Source: Megascapheus bottae
Taxonomy: Eukaryota > Chordata > Mammalia > Rodentia > Geomyidae
Reading direction: 5' to 3'
Assembly (NCBI GenBank): GCA_024803745.1
Contig: JANJXV010000024.1
Location: 11,175,427 to 11,239,426, forward strand
DNA length: 64,000 nucleotides
A model generated the notes under the pieces. That model was given only the letters and a program-made list of their open reading frames with translations. It made no database searches and was not told where the DNA came from. Position 1 is the stretch's first letter. Each line of letters starts with the position of its first letter. Shown piece after piece: positions 10,769 through 22,370 of the stretch. A program made the translations under genes and the position numbers.

Positions 10769-11173
10769 AGTAATAACAATTTATGGAAATTAATTCACTG
10801 ACTTTTGTTGTTTCAAATGGTTAGTGAATGTTTGGATCAGGAAAAGAGACATTTGTGGTTCTTATGTCTAGTTATTATGTGCCTCAATGGTTCAATTTGC
10901 TTCAAAACTAAATTTGCAGGTTATAAATATAGTATAAGATTAGGTTAGAAACTAGTAAAAAAGCTTTCAAGATTATTTGCTGAGAGACATTAGGAGAAAA
11001 ATACGGAGTCTTTAAAGCTGGGTAAGTTCCTGCCACATATAGCCATGTTCTCCGAGAATTAACTTATCTTTACTATATTCATAATCCTCATAGGTCCTGT
11101 TCCCTAATCATATTTGATTAAACCAGTTATTATTTCATGAATCAAAATCATCCTTTGTATGTCACAGTTGGCA
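10769..11173. other. Unique sequence
   Basis: No recognised repeat or coding signal. Confidence 0.35.
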
Positions 11174-11183
11174 TTCAATAAAC

Positions 11184-11420
11184 TGTTTTTTCTCTGGTCC
11201 TGGGGCTTGAACTCAGGGCTTGGGACTATCCCTGAACTTTGTTGCCCAAGACCAGTGCTCTACCACTTTAGCCACAGTGCCATTCCTGGCCTTTTCTGAG
11301 TAGTTTATTGGAGGTAAGAGTCTCACGGACTTTCCTGCCCAGGCTGGCTTTGAACTGTGATCCACAGAGCTCAGCCTCCAGAATAGCTAGGATTAAGGGA
11401 GAGAGACACCTAGTGCCCAG
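11184..11420 (-). mobile_element. B1-dID-type SINE, first of a tandem pair
   Basis: Complete antisense copy. Flanked by ttcaataaac at 11174-11183 and 11421-11430. Confidence 0.87.
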
Positions 11421-11430
11421 TTCAATAAAC

Positions 11431-11673
11431 ATTTTTCTTATGTGTGAATGGCCAGTGCCAGGGCTTGAATTCAAGGCCTAAAGCTCTCTCTTGGCTTTTT
11501 CACTCAAGGTTGAAACTCTGCCACTTCTTCCATACCTCTACTTTCAGCTTTTTGGCCACTCGTTGTAGATGAGAGTCCTATTGACTTTTCTGCCTGAGTT
11601 GCCTTGAACCCTGACCCATAGAGCTAAGACTCCTGAGTTGCTAGAATTACAGGGATGAAGCACCAGCCTCTAG
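11431..11673 (-). mobile_element. B1-dID-type SINE, second of a tandem pair
   Basis: Same orientation as its neighbour. Its flanks are ttcaataaacattttt (11421-11436) and ttcagtgaatattttt (11674-11689, three mismatches), so the first insertion's target was apparently used again. Confidence 0.8.
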
Positions 11674-12130
11674 GTTCAGTGAATATTTTTGAGTGAACAA
11701 ATAAATGGGCATTAGTGCATATAAACTAAAATGGTTTCACCGAGACTGAAAATGACTCACTTATGAGTTCATTGGATAAATATTAATTCATTTTTATAAA
11801 TAGATTATGTACTGTATGTCATTATAGGGATCAAAAAAACCATCCCTCGAGGAGCTTAAAGTCTAATTGAAGTGAAATATTCATTTAAATTCCCATTCAA
11901 ACACAGATATAAAGAACATAATATGTAGAGTGGTATGATTAGAGCACAACAGAAGAATTTGGTTTTGTCAGGAAGACTTAATTTAAAGAAGCAACAAGGA
12001 AGTACCCAGATGCAATGAAGTGGAAAGAGAATTCCAGGCAGAATTCTGGTTCAGGCCCAAAGGTCTACCTGGGAGAATAAGGGTAGTATGACTACTTCAT
12101 TGAGGACATGGTGTGAGGTGGGGTTTTGGG
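11674..12130 (+). mobile_element. Ancient LINE remnant (L2-like, tentative)
   Basis: ttcagtgaatatttttgagt, ccctcgaggagcttaaagtc and gaattccaggcagaattctg resemble, in order, a very old mammalian repeat of the form 'ttcaacaaatatttattgag...catggagcttacattctag...ttccaggcagag'. Family assignment is tentative. Confidence 0.4.
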
Positions 12131-12289
12131 ACCTTTGTAGACCTCAAAAAGGGGCCCTTTATCTTATGAGCTAACCAAATGCCACAAAGCACATACAAGA
12201 GTATAGATATATACTATGTATATGAAACACTGCATCATTTTTATTCTATGGGTGTACGAAAAATATTCATCCATATATATATTTTTAAC

Positions 12290-12830
12290 TGCAACATCCT
12301 GACAGAGATTTAACCTTTAAAACTCAACAATTTTGTGGGTTGCTGTCTATTGACTGCATTCTACAACTGTCATCACAATAATAATTGCAGAACTTTTACT
12401 CATTCCCCCCAAAAGAAATCTCATACTCATTAACAGTTACTTTCCATCTCTGTCCCTCTGGGTCTCTGGAAACCACTAATCTAGTTGTGGTCCCTGCAGA
12501 TTTGTCTATTTCAGATTTTTCACACAAATGGAATTATAACATGACCTTTTGTTTCTGGCTTCTTGCACTTACCATAATATTTTCAGGATTCATTCATGCT
12601 CCAGCATGAAGCAGTATTTTATTTCTTTGAATGTCAAATATTTTATGATACTAACATACCACATTTTTCTTACTTTACTTTGTTTATTACTTCACTAATG
12701 GTTGACTATTAACATTGGCATGAACACTGCTGTTTATTCAGACAAGCACTAATACTTTTATTTCCCTTGTATATATACACCAAAGGATAGGATTTCTAGG
12801 TCAGTAGGATGTTCTGCTAAAGTTCATTAT
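12290..12830 (-). mobile_element. Ancient L1M fragment (antisense)
   Basis: ctctggaaaccactaatcta, caaatggaattataacatga, ttcaggattcattcatgctc and atacaccaaaggataggatt occur in the exact order of an antisense mammalian L1M 5'/ORF region. Confidence 0.65.
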
Positions 12831-13239
12831 TAATGTGAAGAGAGATGAATTTCTAACCTATTCTCCACTCTGTCCAATCAGAGCCAGCAGTTCCTTTTGG
12901 TCCAAAATTAGCATCCCCTGGGTCATCTGTGTATTTGTCCCTTCTCTGTCCAGCTATTGGTTCAGACTATCCAAAGTAAATGTGCCAGCTATAAACTCAG
13001 CATCCGGGACTTACAGAAATCAAGAGGGAATCAGGAATGCAAACTATACCTCTCTCTGACCACATCACGCTTCTAACCAACAAACGTATTTCCCAGGTGG
13101 GTGCTGACTTCCCTGCAACTTCCTGTCCCAAAGTGAATGAATCAATATTGCATCCACTCTGGCTGTCCCAATTCATGAGGGCAAAATTTTTTTCAGACTG
13201 GAGGAAACAGCAAAGCCAGCATATCTGAATAAGGATAAG
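12831..13239. other. Unique sequence
   Basis: Two short plus-strand open frames (12835-13059, 13037-13228) have no recognisable motif. No repeat identified. Confidence 0.35.
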
Positions 13240-13255
13240 AACTTCACCAAATTTT

Positions 13256-14694
13256 CCTATACCAGGATTAATTCCAAATGGATAAAAGACCTCAAGGTAA
13301 AAACAGAAACCCTAAAAACTTTACAAGAAGGAGATACACTAGGCCTCCTTGGTACGGGTCAAAACTTTCTTAATAAGGACATAGAAACACAACAAATTAA
13401 AGATAGCTTGACTAAATGGGACTGCATTAAATTGCAGAGCATCTGTATGGCAAAGGACATAGCTAGCAATTTAAATAGAAAGCCCACAGAGTGAGAGAAG
13501 ATCTTCACTAACCATACAACAGACAAAGGTCTCATATCTAAAATATATCAACAGCTCAAAAAATTGAATCAATCCAAAACTAATCTCCAAAGTAACAACC
13601 ATCCCATTAAAAGATGGGCCAAAGACTTAAAGAGAGTCTTCTCTGAAGAAGAAATAAGAATGGCCTATAGACACATGAAGAAATGCTCGACATCTCTGGC
13701 CATAAAAGAAATGCAAATCAAAACAACTCTGAGATTCCACCACACTCCAGTTAGAATGGCCAGGATCAAGAAATCTAACAACAACAGATGCTGGAGGGGA
13801 TGTGGCCAGAAGGGATCACTACTACACTGTTGGTGGGAGTGTAAATTCGTTCAACACAGTATGGTGTTTCCTCAAAAGACTAAACATATATCTCCCTTAT
13901 GACCCAGCAATTCCACTACTTGGCATTTACCCATTGGTCCAGAAACAAGGACATACTAAATCCACTAGCACAACGATGTTCAATGCACCCCTGGTTACCA
14001 TAGCAAAGATACGGAACCAACCTAGATGTCCCTCAGTTGATTGGATCAACAAGATGTGGTATTTATACACAATGAAATTCTATGCTGATGTCAGAAAGAA
14101 TGATAATGCCCCATTTGTAAGGAAATGGAAAGACTTAGAAAAAATCATATTAAGTGAAGTAAGCCAGACCCAAAGGAACATAGGCTCAATGGTTTCCCTC
14201 ATTTGTAATAATTAGTACACATCTAGGACTCTCCTAGCAGAGGATTCCAATACCTCTAACCCTTGATACATAAGGCCTTATAGGATGAGTCCAAATTAAT
14301 GGACCTCCAGGACATGGAAACAAGAGCTTAATTGTAAGTGACTTATTCTTGATGTGTTATGTTTTTCTCTCTTCTCTTGTGTTGGCCTTTAGTTAATCTC
14401 ATGTTGTTACAGTGTCCCACTCAGTTACCTGGTATATAAATGTTTACGTGTTTATTTGAAATAGAAGGGGAAAAATGAGGGTAGGGGGTAGGGGGAGGAA
14501 ATGGGGACAAAAACATAAGAAGGGATATCAATATGTGAGAAATAATGCACCTTCTATCTGGCGAATATAACTGTAACCCCTCTGTACATTAAAATAAAAA
14601 ATTATTAAAAAAAGAAAAAGCTCAAGGATAGCACCCAGGCCCAGAATTCAAGTACCACAACTGACTAAATAAATAAATAGTCATTCTTCAAAAA
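13256..14694 (+). mobile_element. 5'-truncated L1 (ORF2 C-terminus, 3' UTR) with extra 3' sequence
   Basis: The decayed ORF2 C-terminus includes the L1-typical [38 protein letters not shown] and [12 protein letters not shown]. The zinc-knuckle-like cysteines of the C-terminal region are visible. A tgg codon has become the stop tga at 13492-13494. A deletion near 13850-13870 shifts the frame. The 3' UTR (14215-14600) ends in an A-rich stretch (14600-14618). Another 75 bp then follow before the 3' duplication. Perfect 16-bp duplication aacttcaccaaatttt at 13240-13255 and 14695-14710. Not functional. Confidence 0.92.
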
Positions 14695-14903
14695 AACTTC
14701 ACCAAATTTTTTCATCATTTCTGTCTCTACAATTCTACTCCACAAAAATGATTGAATTTCTTTCAAGTTTTCTACCATTTGCTGTTCTGTTTTAGATTAT
14801 GAAACTCCTTTTAACAGACTTAGAAACAAAGATACCATTAAATGTTAACAATAAGAAACATTCTAAAATATATATTATTTACAGCAGTATGGTGATTCGT
14901 TCT

Positions 14904-15192
14904 TTTTTTTTTTTGGTAGGTCATGGGGCTTGAACTCTAGGCCCGGAGCTTTCTCTGAGCTCTTCAGCTCAAGGCTACCACCCTATCCCTTGGCCTGGGC
15001 ATTGTCCCTGAGCTTTTCAGTTCAAGGCCACTGATCTACCTCTTGAGCCACAGTGCTACTTCCAGTTTTCTGGTGATTGACTGGAGATAAGTGTCTCATG
15101 GACGTTTTAGTGCTATGGCTGGCTTTGAACCACTCAGATTGCAGACTCCTGAGTAGCTAGGACCACAGACATGAGCCACCGTGCTGGGGCTA
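14904..15192 (-). mobile_element. B1-dID-type SINE with duplicated right-half segment
   Basis: Antisense. The ggcc(c/t)...gagct(c/t)ttcagctcaagg segment of the right half occurs twice (about 14940-14985 and 14990-15035). Flanks gattcgttctt (14893-14903) and gattcattctt (15193-15203). Confidence 0.88.
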
Positions 15193-15214
15193 TGATTCAT
15201 TCTTGTATTACCCT

Positions 15215-15413
15215 AGCTAAAAGTTCACAAGACCATATCTTAATCAATAAAAAGCTGGTCACAGTAGTACATGCCTTCATCATAGCTATATGTGAAGCAT
15301 ACCAGTCAGGCAAAAATCAAGACTCTATTAAAAACAACAACAATAACAACAACAAAACCACGAAGGACTGACTAGCAACAGCAAAGCCCTGAATTCAAAC
15401 CTCAGCATCCCCC
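15215..15413 (+). mobile_element. Long B1-derived SINE, 3' portion (old)
   Basis: gttcacaagaccatatctta, gctggtcacagtagtacatg and an ID-like end (agccctgaattcaaacctca) match the second half of the 10474-10768 copy. An internal CAA-rich patch lies at 15338-15356. Confidence 0.6.
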
Positions 15414-16528
15414 AAACACACTTTGTCATTTCCAACTGAATTATTTCAATGTTGTGTAAAATTAAGTTTTCTACATTGTAGAAATGTCATATTTAAATCA
15501 CATATTTTAGTTGCCTATTGTTTTTCAATCCTGCTTTGATTGTGTTCCCAGAAACCTATCAATCTCTTGGTAACCTCTTCTGATACTGTTTTATTTTCTC
15601 AATCTGTCTTACCCAGATATAGATAAAGTACTCAAATTCTTTCTAGATATAAAGATTAGACACAATCAGACTTTAAGGCAAGAGATATGGGGGTTTTATA
15701 ATGCTATTTTATCACTTCCTGCCAATGTCATACTAAGAGGACTATTATTTTACATTATATTTATAAAACCAAGCTTATTGGTATGGATATCATACTTCCT
15801 CATTTTCTCCATTTCAGCTACCTGTAATTTGTCTGAGTTATTATTCATACTCCAATTATGTTTATTTCTTCTCTCTTGTCATATACAGATAAGTTTTATC
15901 TATTATTACATATTTTAATTCTAATATGTATTTTCATTTCCAATCACACTTCTGCGCTTTCATTTTCTTGTATTTCTTATACAGAAGAGTTTATTTCTTT
16001 TAAATTCAAGAATTGTCATAATTACAAGACAGAAGTAACCTACTCATCCATTATATCCTCTAGTCTAGACATATAGACATTGAAAGACTTATTTTATAAT
16101 AATTTTCTTTTAGTTCTCTTGTAGCAGATTCAGTTTATTAATATTTACGACTTCCATTTCAAGGTAATAAAGGAAGCACTGGAGACATTATTTATGAGAA
16201 TGGAACACGGGGTCTGAGAGGGTTAAGGCCCACTGGTCTGCATCTTCCTCTGGCTCTCATAGGAAGGAAGGGTATCTCCTTTGTATTATGCAAGGCTCTG
16301 TGCTCTCAGGTGTGTGGGCTAGGTTCTTGATACTATAAAGGAATTTAAATACTCACTGTTAACCAAAACCTTGTTTCAAGATTTGTGAAGCCAGGCAACT
16401 ACCTTCTTACCTCTAGCACAGTAGAATTCAAAGCTAGTTTCAGAAGTAGAAATGACAGGACTCATGATTTAATGGACATCTGAGAAGATGTGATTTTTAA
16501 TTATCACTAACTATAAAGGACATTATGT
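15414..16528. other. Unique sequence
   Basis: About 1.1 kb, AT-rich. A 72-residue open frame (15858-16076) lacks any recognised motif. No repeat identified. Confidence 0.35.
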
Positions 16529-16530
16529 AG

Positions 16531-16725
16531 GACCAGGAGCATAGCCTAGTGGTAGAGTGCTTGCCTAGCATGCATGAAGCCCTGGATCTGATTCCCCAAG
16601 TACCACAGAAAAAGAAAAAGCCAGAAGTGGTGCTGTTATTCAAGAGCACTAGCCTGGAGCAGAGAGAGGATCATGGAGAGAGCCCAGTCTCTGAGTTCAG
16701 GCCCCATGACTGGCAAAAAAAAAAA
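16531..16725 (+). mobile_element. IDL-Geo-type SINE (older variant)
   Basis: The left half is intact (gcctagtggtagagtgcttg). The right half ends gttcaggccccatgactggc, closer to the B1-dID ending than to the usual Geo ending. The flanks attatgtag and attatctag are only suggestive. Confidence 0.8.
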
Positions 16726-16728
16726 AAA

Positions 16729-17238
16729 TTATCTAGAATAGGGAGCAACACAATCATATACAGAAAAATGACTGTGAGACGCTCAGAAAACAAGAGACCC
16801 TTTCTAAATGTTCCCCCACAAATCCAATGTGAGAATGTGCCAACATTACCACATGCATTCCCTGATGCCAGTTGTTTTAATCATTAAAATGATTCTTTAT
16901 CACTATTTGTAAGTTTTGGGAATTATCAGCATAATAATATAACATAATGACCTGGGGAATAGCCTAATGATCTTAACAGTCTAGCTCCTTTGTATCCTAG
17001 CTTTATGTATTATGCCTAGCTATACAGATTCTGGTTGATAAGGGTCAGTCTTACAAGTCTAATTACCCAGCGTGAGCTAGGAATTATGGAAGCTTTATCA
17101 TCTTGCCTTTCCTTCTTAAATTCTCCCATTTTTTTGACTTAATAAAATTGTCATCGATCTAATATGAAAACATGTCCTGTAGTTATCACATGGTTTAATA
17201 GTAACTAGGGTCACACTGATCCATATGAGTTTTTTCAT
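16729..17238. other. Unique sequence
   Basis: No recognised repeat or gene. Confidence 0.35.
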
Positions 17239-17342
17239 TAAGGAAGTGTTTCACTAGGTTTCCCAGGTTCGTCTCGAACTCCTGATCCCAAGTGATTCTC
17301 CTTCCTTAGCCTCCCAAATACTGGATTTACAGTTATATGTAC
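17239..17342 (-). mobile_element. 7SL-derived monomer (B1/FLAM-like), old
   Basis: tttcactaggtttcccaggt, ctcgaactcctgatcccaag and tagcctcccaaatactggat are an antisense Alu/B1 monomer in the expected order. No tRNA-like part attached. Confidence 0.7.
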
Positions 17343-17465
17343 AGCAGATTTAGTGACCCATTCACCAAAAGGGCTATAAAATTCTAGACTAGAGAGAAAT
17401 GAGTCATCAACTCACTCAAATTATTTTGGAGAGATTATGAAATGTTAAGTACAAAATGACTAGCA

Positions 17466-17701
17466 AGGACGGGTGCCTGTGGCTCACAGCTGTAATTCTA
17501 GCTACTCAAGTGGCTGAGATCTGAAGATTGAAGTTCAAAGCCAGCCAGGGCACTAAAGACAGTGAGACACTTATCTCCAATTAACCACTAGAAAAGGGTA
17601 AATGGGGCTGTGGCTCAAGGGGTAGGGTGGTAGCCTTAAGCTGAAGAACTCAAGGACAGCGTCCAGATCCAGAGTTCAAGCCCCATGACCCACAAAAAAA
17701 A
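17466..17701 (+). mobile_element. B1-dID-type SINE
   Basis: B1-like start (ggctcacagctgtaattcta), linker tctccaattaaccactagaa, right half tgtggctcaaggggtagggt with gagttcaagccccatgaccc, then an A tail. Confidence 0.88.
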
Positions 17702-18364
17702 GTAACATGTATGGACTATAGTAAATGGAAATCAGATGGGAATCAAACCCGGGAAGAAGTCCAAATAAATTTAATTGTAACAGAATTTCCTAAATCTTGA
17801 AATCTTTCCTACTCTATGTAATGAAGATGCTGTGGAATCTTGAAAAATATCTTTCTATAACCCACAGTCGCTCTACATAATCCCTGTCATGCTAACAGGC
17901 CTCCGTTCCATGGGCTGCTGCTGTCTTTGGTTGATCACAGCTACACTGAATACAGAAGATTTGTATTTTAGCTGTTCACCATTTATTTCAACAACTAAGA
18001 TTGAAGATTTTTTTTTAATTTCCCTCATTTTGTTTTCTTAAGATGTGTTTTCTTTAACTTGGAACTATTGTTTTCATTTTTAAATGTTTTCCCTTTAGAT
18101 TTCTCTTAGGTACTTCCTGTGAATTTTATGAGGCTCCCTCTTCTAATGCCAGGGTTGTCGGGTGTAGTCTTACCAATCAAATGAGCAAGGAGAATTCTAC
18201 TTCTCTACAACTTCCTATCAGGAAAATGACTCCATGCAATGATCGACTAACTTTTTGAAATCCCATAGATGGTCATGTTCTTCTGACGTTCATTTTTCTC
18301 ATTTCCCAAATACTGAGCTATTCTTTCCATGATGATTTAGTAAAGGAAGTAGAGATAAAGTTCA
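17702..18364. other. Unique sequence
   Basis: Nothing recognised. Confidence 0.35.
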
Positions 18365-18490
18365 GGTTCTCCTGCTGACTGATTCTATGAGTCATTTGGC
18401 TTTCTTGGAACTCCACTCTTCTCAGCTGCAAAATGGGAGTAAATTGACTACATTTTTTATTGTTTTCTGTTCTAACTCAAATGTCCCTGG
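18365..18490 (+). mobile_element. MIR-like SINE
   Basis: gattctatgagtcatttggc, cttctcagctgcaaaatggg and gttctaactcaaatgtccct track the MIR core 'gagtcacttaacct...ctcatctgtaaaatggg'. Confidence 0.5.
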
Positions 18491-19202
18491 TAGCATGAAG
18501 TACCAAAAACAAAGTTAAATGAATAGATAAAAGAGAGGAATTCAAAGGCAATAAAACCTCTGAGTTCTCAACACAGCTCAGAGCCTTCCCTCACAACCTG
18601 GCTTTCACATGCAATCTATTTTTCAGATGGTTTGATTAGGAGGAGTTGTATGATGAATGAGTTTTGGTTCAAGGTGCAGTTGAGTGATGGGTAGTAAAAT
18701 CCTAAGAAAAAAACTACACACTAGTACTGAAACTCTGTCCAGTTATCTAGTTCTCCAGCAGAAATTATTGCCACATTCCTTTCTCCAGTTTAGACTGGGA
18801 ATAGACAGGACTCATGAGAAAAGCCTTAAAACAGATAGGTGACCTCACAGGTAGGGGTGTATTTTGATATACAGGACCACTTACTCTCCTGAAGACAAGC
18901 AAACTTTTAGAATGTAAGGAACAAACAGATTTTGTGAAACAAGTAAGTGACCCAGTCCCAGAATAACCTGTAGGAGCTAGGTAAGTCTAGTAAGAATATA
19001 TACCTAGGGAAGGCTGGATCTTACAGGAATTAGAGAAACAGATATATTACTTCTGAGCCACTAATAAGTAATTTTAAATGAGTTTGGCCATGACAGGTTG
19101 GTTGGTGATAAGAGCAAGTGCATGAAAGGATGCAATTTAGTGGTTAGTCTTTCTCTTGTCCTTGGTTTTCCCTGCTAATTAAAACACTTGTCCTTTGGAG
19201 GA
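18491..19202. other. Unique sequence
   Basis: No recognised feature. Confidence 0.35.
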
Positions 19203-19281
19203 TATTGGATATGAATCAGGATCCTCAGATCTCAGCCTCCTGAGTAGCTAGGATTATAGGTGTGAGCCACCACACCAGACA
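19203..19281 (-). mobile_element. B1-dID-type SINE, B1-like part only
   Basis: gatcctcagatctcagcctc, ctgagtagctaggattatag and gtgtgagccaccacacc. The tRNA-like half is absent. Confidence 0.7.
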
Positions 19282-19287
19282 AAGATT

Positions 19288-19467
19288 TTTTTTTTGCCAG
19301 TCCTGAGGCTTGAACTCAGGGCCTGAGAGCTGTCCTTGGGCTTTCTCAAGGCTAGAGCCACAGCACCATTTCCAGCTTTTTCTATGTATATGGTACTGAG
19401 GAATTGAACCTGGATCTTTATGCATGCTAGGCAAGCACTCAACCACTAGGCCAAACTCCTGGACCCT
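19288..19467 (-). mobile_element. IDL-Geo-type SINE
   Basis: Antisense dimer with a short deletion in the right half (ggctagagccacagcaccat lacks the 'ctctaccacttga' stretch). Flanking aaagatttttt and aaagattattttt are a probable target duplication. Confidence 0.88.
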
Positions 19468-19673
19468 TAAAGATTATTTTTAAAGACTGTGATTCTTGTT
19501 AATAATAGATATGAAGTATAATACAGAAAAAATTTAATAAATCACAAGTGAATTGAGTTTCAACTTTAATTCAACTGAAATAAAACCAAAAGGTCTTTAA
19601 ACAGAATTTTTTTGCTAGTGATTCTTATTCCATGAAAACAAGCCATTTAAAAATATTATTTAAAAATAATAAT

Positions 19674-19906
19674 CAGCTGGATACCAGTGGCCCATACCTG
19701 TAATCCTAGCTACCGAGAAGCTGAGATCTAAGGATGGTAGTTTAAAGCCAACTGGGCAGGAAAGTCCATGGAACTCTTTATCTAGTTAACCACTAAAAAG
19801 CTGAAGGTGGAACCGTGGCTCAACTGGTAGAGTGCTAGCCTTGAGCCAGAAAGCTCAGGGGCAGCACTCTGGCCCTGAGTTCAAGCCCCAGGACTGGCAC
19901 ACACAT
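19674..19906 (+). mobile_element. B1-dID-type SINE
   Basis: Complete: ggcccatacctgtaatccta, tagttaaccactaaaaagct, gtggctcaactggtagagtg and gagttcaagccccaggactg. Confidence 0.86.
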
Positions 19907-19920
19907 AAAAAATCAATTGT

Positions 19921-20009
19921 TGGTCTGAGGATTTAGCCCTGTGGTAGAATGACTGCCTAGTATGCTCAAGGCTTTGGGCTTCATCCCCAACGCCAAAACA
20001 ACACAAAAA
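19921..20009 (+). mobile_element. Stand-alone ID element
   Basis: ggatttagccctgtggtaga, atgactgcctagtatgctca and cttcatccccaacgcc match a single ID unit (tRNA-Ala-derived), followed by an A-rich tail. No right half. Starts just after another SINE. Confidence 0.75.
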
Positions 20010-20358
20010 GTCCATTACGGTATTTTTGAAAGCTTATTCTTTCCACTAAGCACAAAAACTAAATAGCATCAGAGACAAGTGGATTACAAATTTCAAAGCA
20101 CTTGGTAAATTACACAAATAGACATTGCATTTCTTTCCTGAAGAGGCTAGTATTGATTAAACTGATGCATAAATTTGTTTAATTCAAAATAACCAAAAAA
20201 GCATATAGGAAATTTTTAAAGAAATAAGGCATGTGACAAATAGAAAATAACAAGGCAGCAAATAATTGCTACCTCAATCATTGAATATATGCAGTATGAG
20301 TGGGTAAGGAGTCTTGTACATTTCACATTGATACACACCTCACCATAAGCTTGATCCA
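20010..20358. other. Unique sequence
   Basis: AT-rich, no feature recognised. Confidence 0.35.
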
Positions 20359-20359
20359 A

Positions 20360-20556
20360 TTTTTTTTGCCAGTCCTGGGCTTGAGCTCAGGGCCTGAGCA
20401 CTGTCCTTGGACTTTCTCAAGGCTAGAGCTCTACCACTTGAGCCTCAGCACCATTTCCAGATTTTTTTTTTTCTGTGTATGTGATACCGAGGAATTGAAC
20501 GCAAGTTTTTATGCATGCGAGGCAAGCACTCTACCACTAGACCAAACTCCTGGCCC
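20360..20556 (-). mobile_element. IDL-Geo-type SINE
   Basis: Antisense dimer. Both sides carry tgatccaa before and after the insert. Confidence 0.9.
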
Positions 20557-20603
20557 TGATCCAAAAATTTTTTAAAGCATGTTGAGAAATAAATGTAATT
20601 TTT

Positions 20604-20789
20604 TTTGCCAGTCCTGGGCTTGGGCTCGGCCTGAGCACTGTCCTTGGACTTTCTCAAGGCTAGAGCTCTACCACTTGAGCCTCAGCACCACTTCCAGCTT
20701 TTTTCTATGTATGTGGTACCAAGGGATCGAACCCAGGTCTTGGTGCATGCTAGGCAAGCACTCTACCACTAGGCCAAACTCCCAGCCCC
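20604..20789 (-). mobile_element. IDL-Geo-type SINE
   Basis: Antisense dimer. Duplication taaatgtaattttt at 20590-20603 and 20790-20803. Confidence 0.93.
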
Positions 20790-20858
20790 TAAATGTAATT
20801 TTTAAAAGGAAAAAAATTCTTAATAACAATTTTTTGTTTGCATTTTTTTGTTTTGTTT

Positions 20859-21050
20859 TTGGTGATAGTACAAGTACTTGAACTTGAGGCCTGGACAGTC
20901 TCACTTAGCTATTTTGTTCATGGCTGGTACTCTACGACTTAAGCTACATCTCTACTTCTGGCATTTTTATGGTGTCTCTAGCTATGAACCTCCATCCTCA
21001 GATCTCAGCCTCCTGAGTAATTAAGATTACAGACGTAAGCCACCAGATCC
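20859..21050 (-). mobile_element. B1-dID-type SINE (diverged)
   Basis: Antisense right half (tggtactctacgacttaagc), then cctcagatctcagcctcctg and agtaattaagattacagacg. Confidence 0.7.
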
Positions 21051-22045
21051 TCAAAAATATTATTTTTGTAGTAGGTAAAAGTAAAAGAAATTTCAGGCAG
21101 TAGGTAGAATTGTATGTAAACAAAAGCCATGAGCCAGCCATTTAAGGTAATGCCATATAGGCTACTATTGATTGGCTCCTGATGGTAGCTGATATAGTAA
21201 TAGTTTGCAGAAGGAAGGTTAAGGTACACTAAGTCATATGTCACAGAAAATCTTGGCAAGACAATAGGGAGTGTCACAAAAGCAGGCCAACCAACTCATT
21301 CATAAACTTCCCACACAGCTCATTCATCTACACAGCATTTTTTTTTCAATTGTGGGTAAAAAATTACAATCTAGGCACTCTTGGGAAATGCTTGAGTGCA
21401 TAGTTATTCAATAATCTAGAAGCCTGGAACATAACAATGGCAAAGAGAAACAGCAGTGGGGAAACCAGGGAGATTGTGGAGTGATAATGAGAAACAAATT
21501 GGAGATGAGTTTCCAATGACGTAAGTAGAAAGCAGATCAGTGCCGATTTGAACTGGCAATTGGGGCAAGACGGTCTTCCCTAATGCAGGCTGAGCCCCAC
21601 GTCATGTTCAAATTGGGAACACAAAAAAAAAACCTGTCCACAGTCAATCTAGCAAAACATATAAATAGGAGACTTCAGGGCTTTATTTATCAGAAAGAGA
21701 GAGAGAGGAGAAAGAAAGAGAGAGAAGAAATTAAATAATTATGCATAAGCTGCCAGGAGATAACAGTGGATATAAAGTTACCTGATATGTAAAAGGTATT
21801 AATGCTAAGAACAGAAAGCCTTTGGCTCAGAGCTAAGAATAATGGGATTAAATTAAGAACTAAAAAAAAGTAGTAAAAATTATTTAAATAGTATCATTGT
21901 AATATTTCTTATTACATCTTTTCACACTACTGTGCCATTTAATAGCTTTACTGACCCCACTCAAATGGCTTGCTGGATTAGTGCTCATCCCTTGTCACCA
22001 GGAAATGACTTAAGCTACTTAAATTCCTTAAATTATAATATAAGA
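21051..22045. other. Unique sequence with a GA-rich patch
   Basis: A short gagagagaggagaaag patch lies at 21693-21730. No gene or repeat was otherwise recognised; the 90-residue antisense frame at 21005-21277 runs into a SINE and is not a gene. Confidence 0.35.
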
Positions 22046-22223
22046 CAGTAGTGCCCAAATTTTGCTGCGTGTGAGGATCATCTGGGAACTTTTCTTCCCC
22101 ATGTTTAGGCCCCATCCCACAGTTAGTAAACCAAAGTATCTGGGATGAGAGATGATCACTAACTAGCTTTAGAGGTCATCAGGGAATTCAGATTCACACC
22201 GTGCCTTGAAGATTGGGAACTAC
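22046..22223 (+). mobile_element. MER5A-like hAT DNA transposon fossil
   Basis: Order matches MER5A: cagtagtgcccaaattttgc, tgaggatcatctgggaactt, aggccccatcccacag, gaattcagattcacac and a terminus-like gattgggaactac. A non-autonomous element with no coding capacity. Confidence 0.7.
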
Positions 22224-22370
22224 CCATACAGAGTGCAAATGCTGGCAGCTGCATTGGTTGTAGAATTATGCTGATTTAAAAAAATTCCATGAGAAAATTA
22301 GCCCACAAGTGCCATTGCCCAGTCACATCAGCTAAATTCTAGAGTGCAACTGACAAGAATTAAGATACAA

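Noticed and set aside
13564..14215. Open frames with reverse-transcriptase-type C-terminal motifs
   Set aside because: They belong to a 5'-truncated, frameshifted L1 ORF2 remnant, not to a host gene or a functional element. The same holds for 29375-29677, 40602-40895 and 55102-55419.
19921..20009. Possible tRNA gene
   Set aside because: A- and B-box-like motifs are present, but the sequence is an ID element with an A tail and cannot fold as a tRNA. The same applies at 58509 and 61131.
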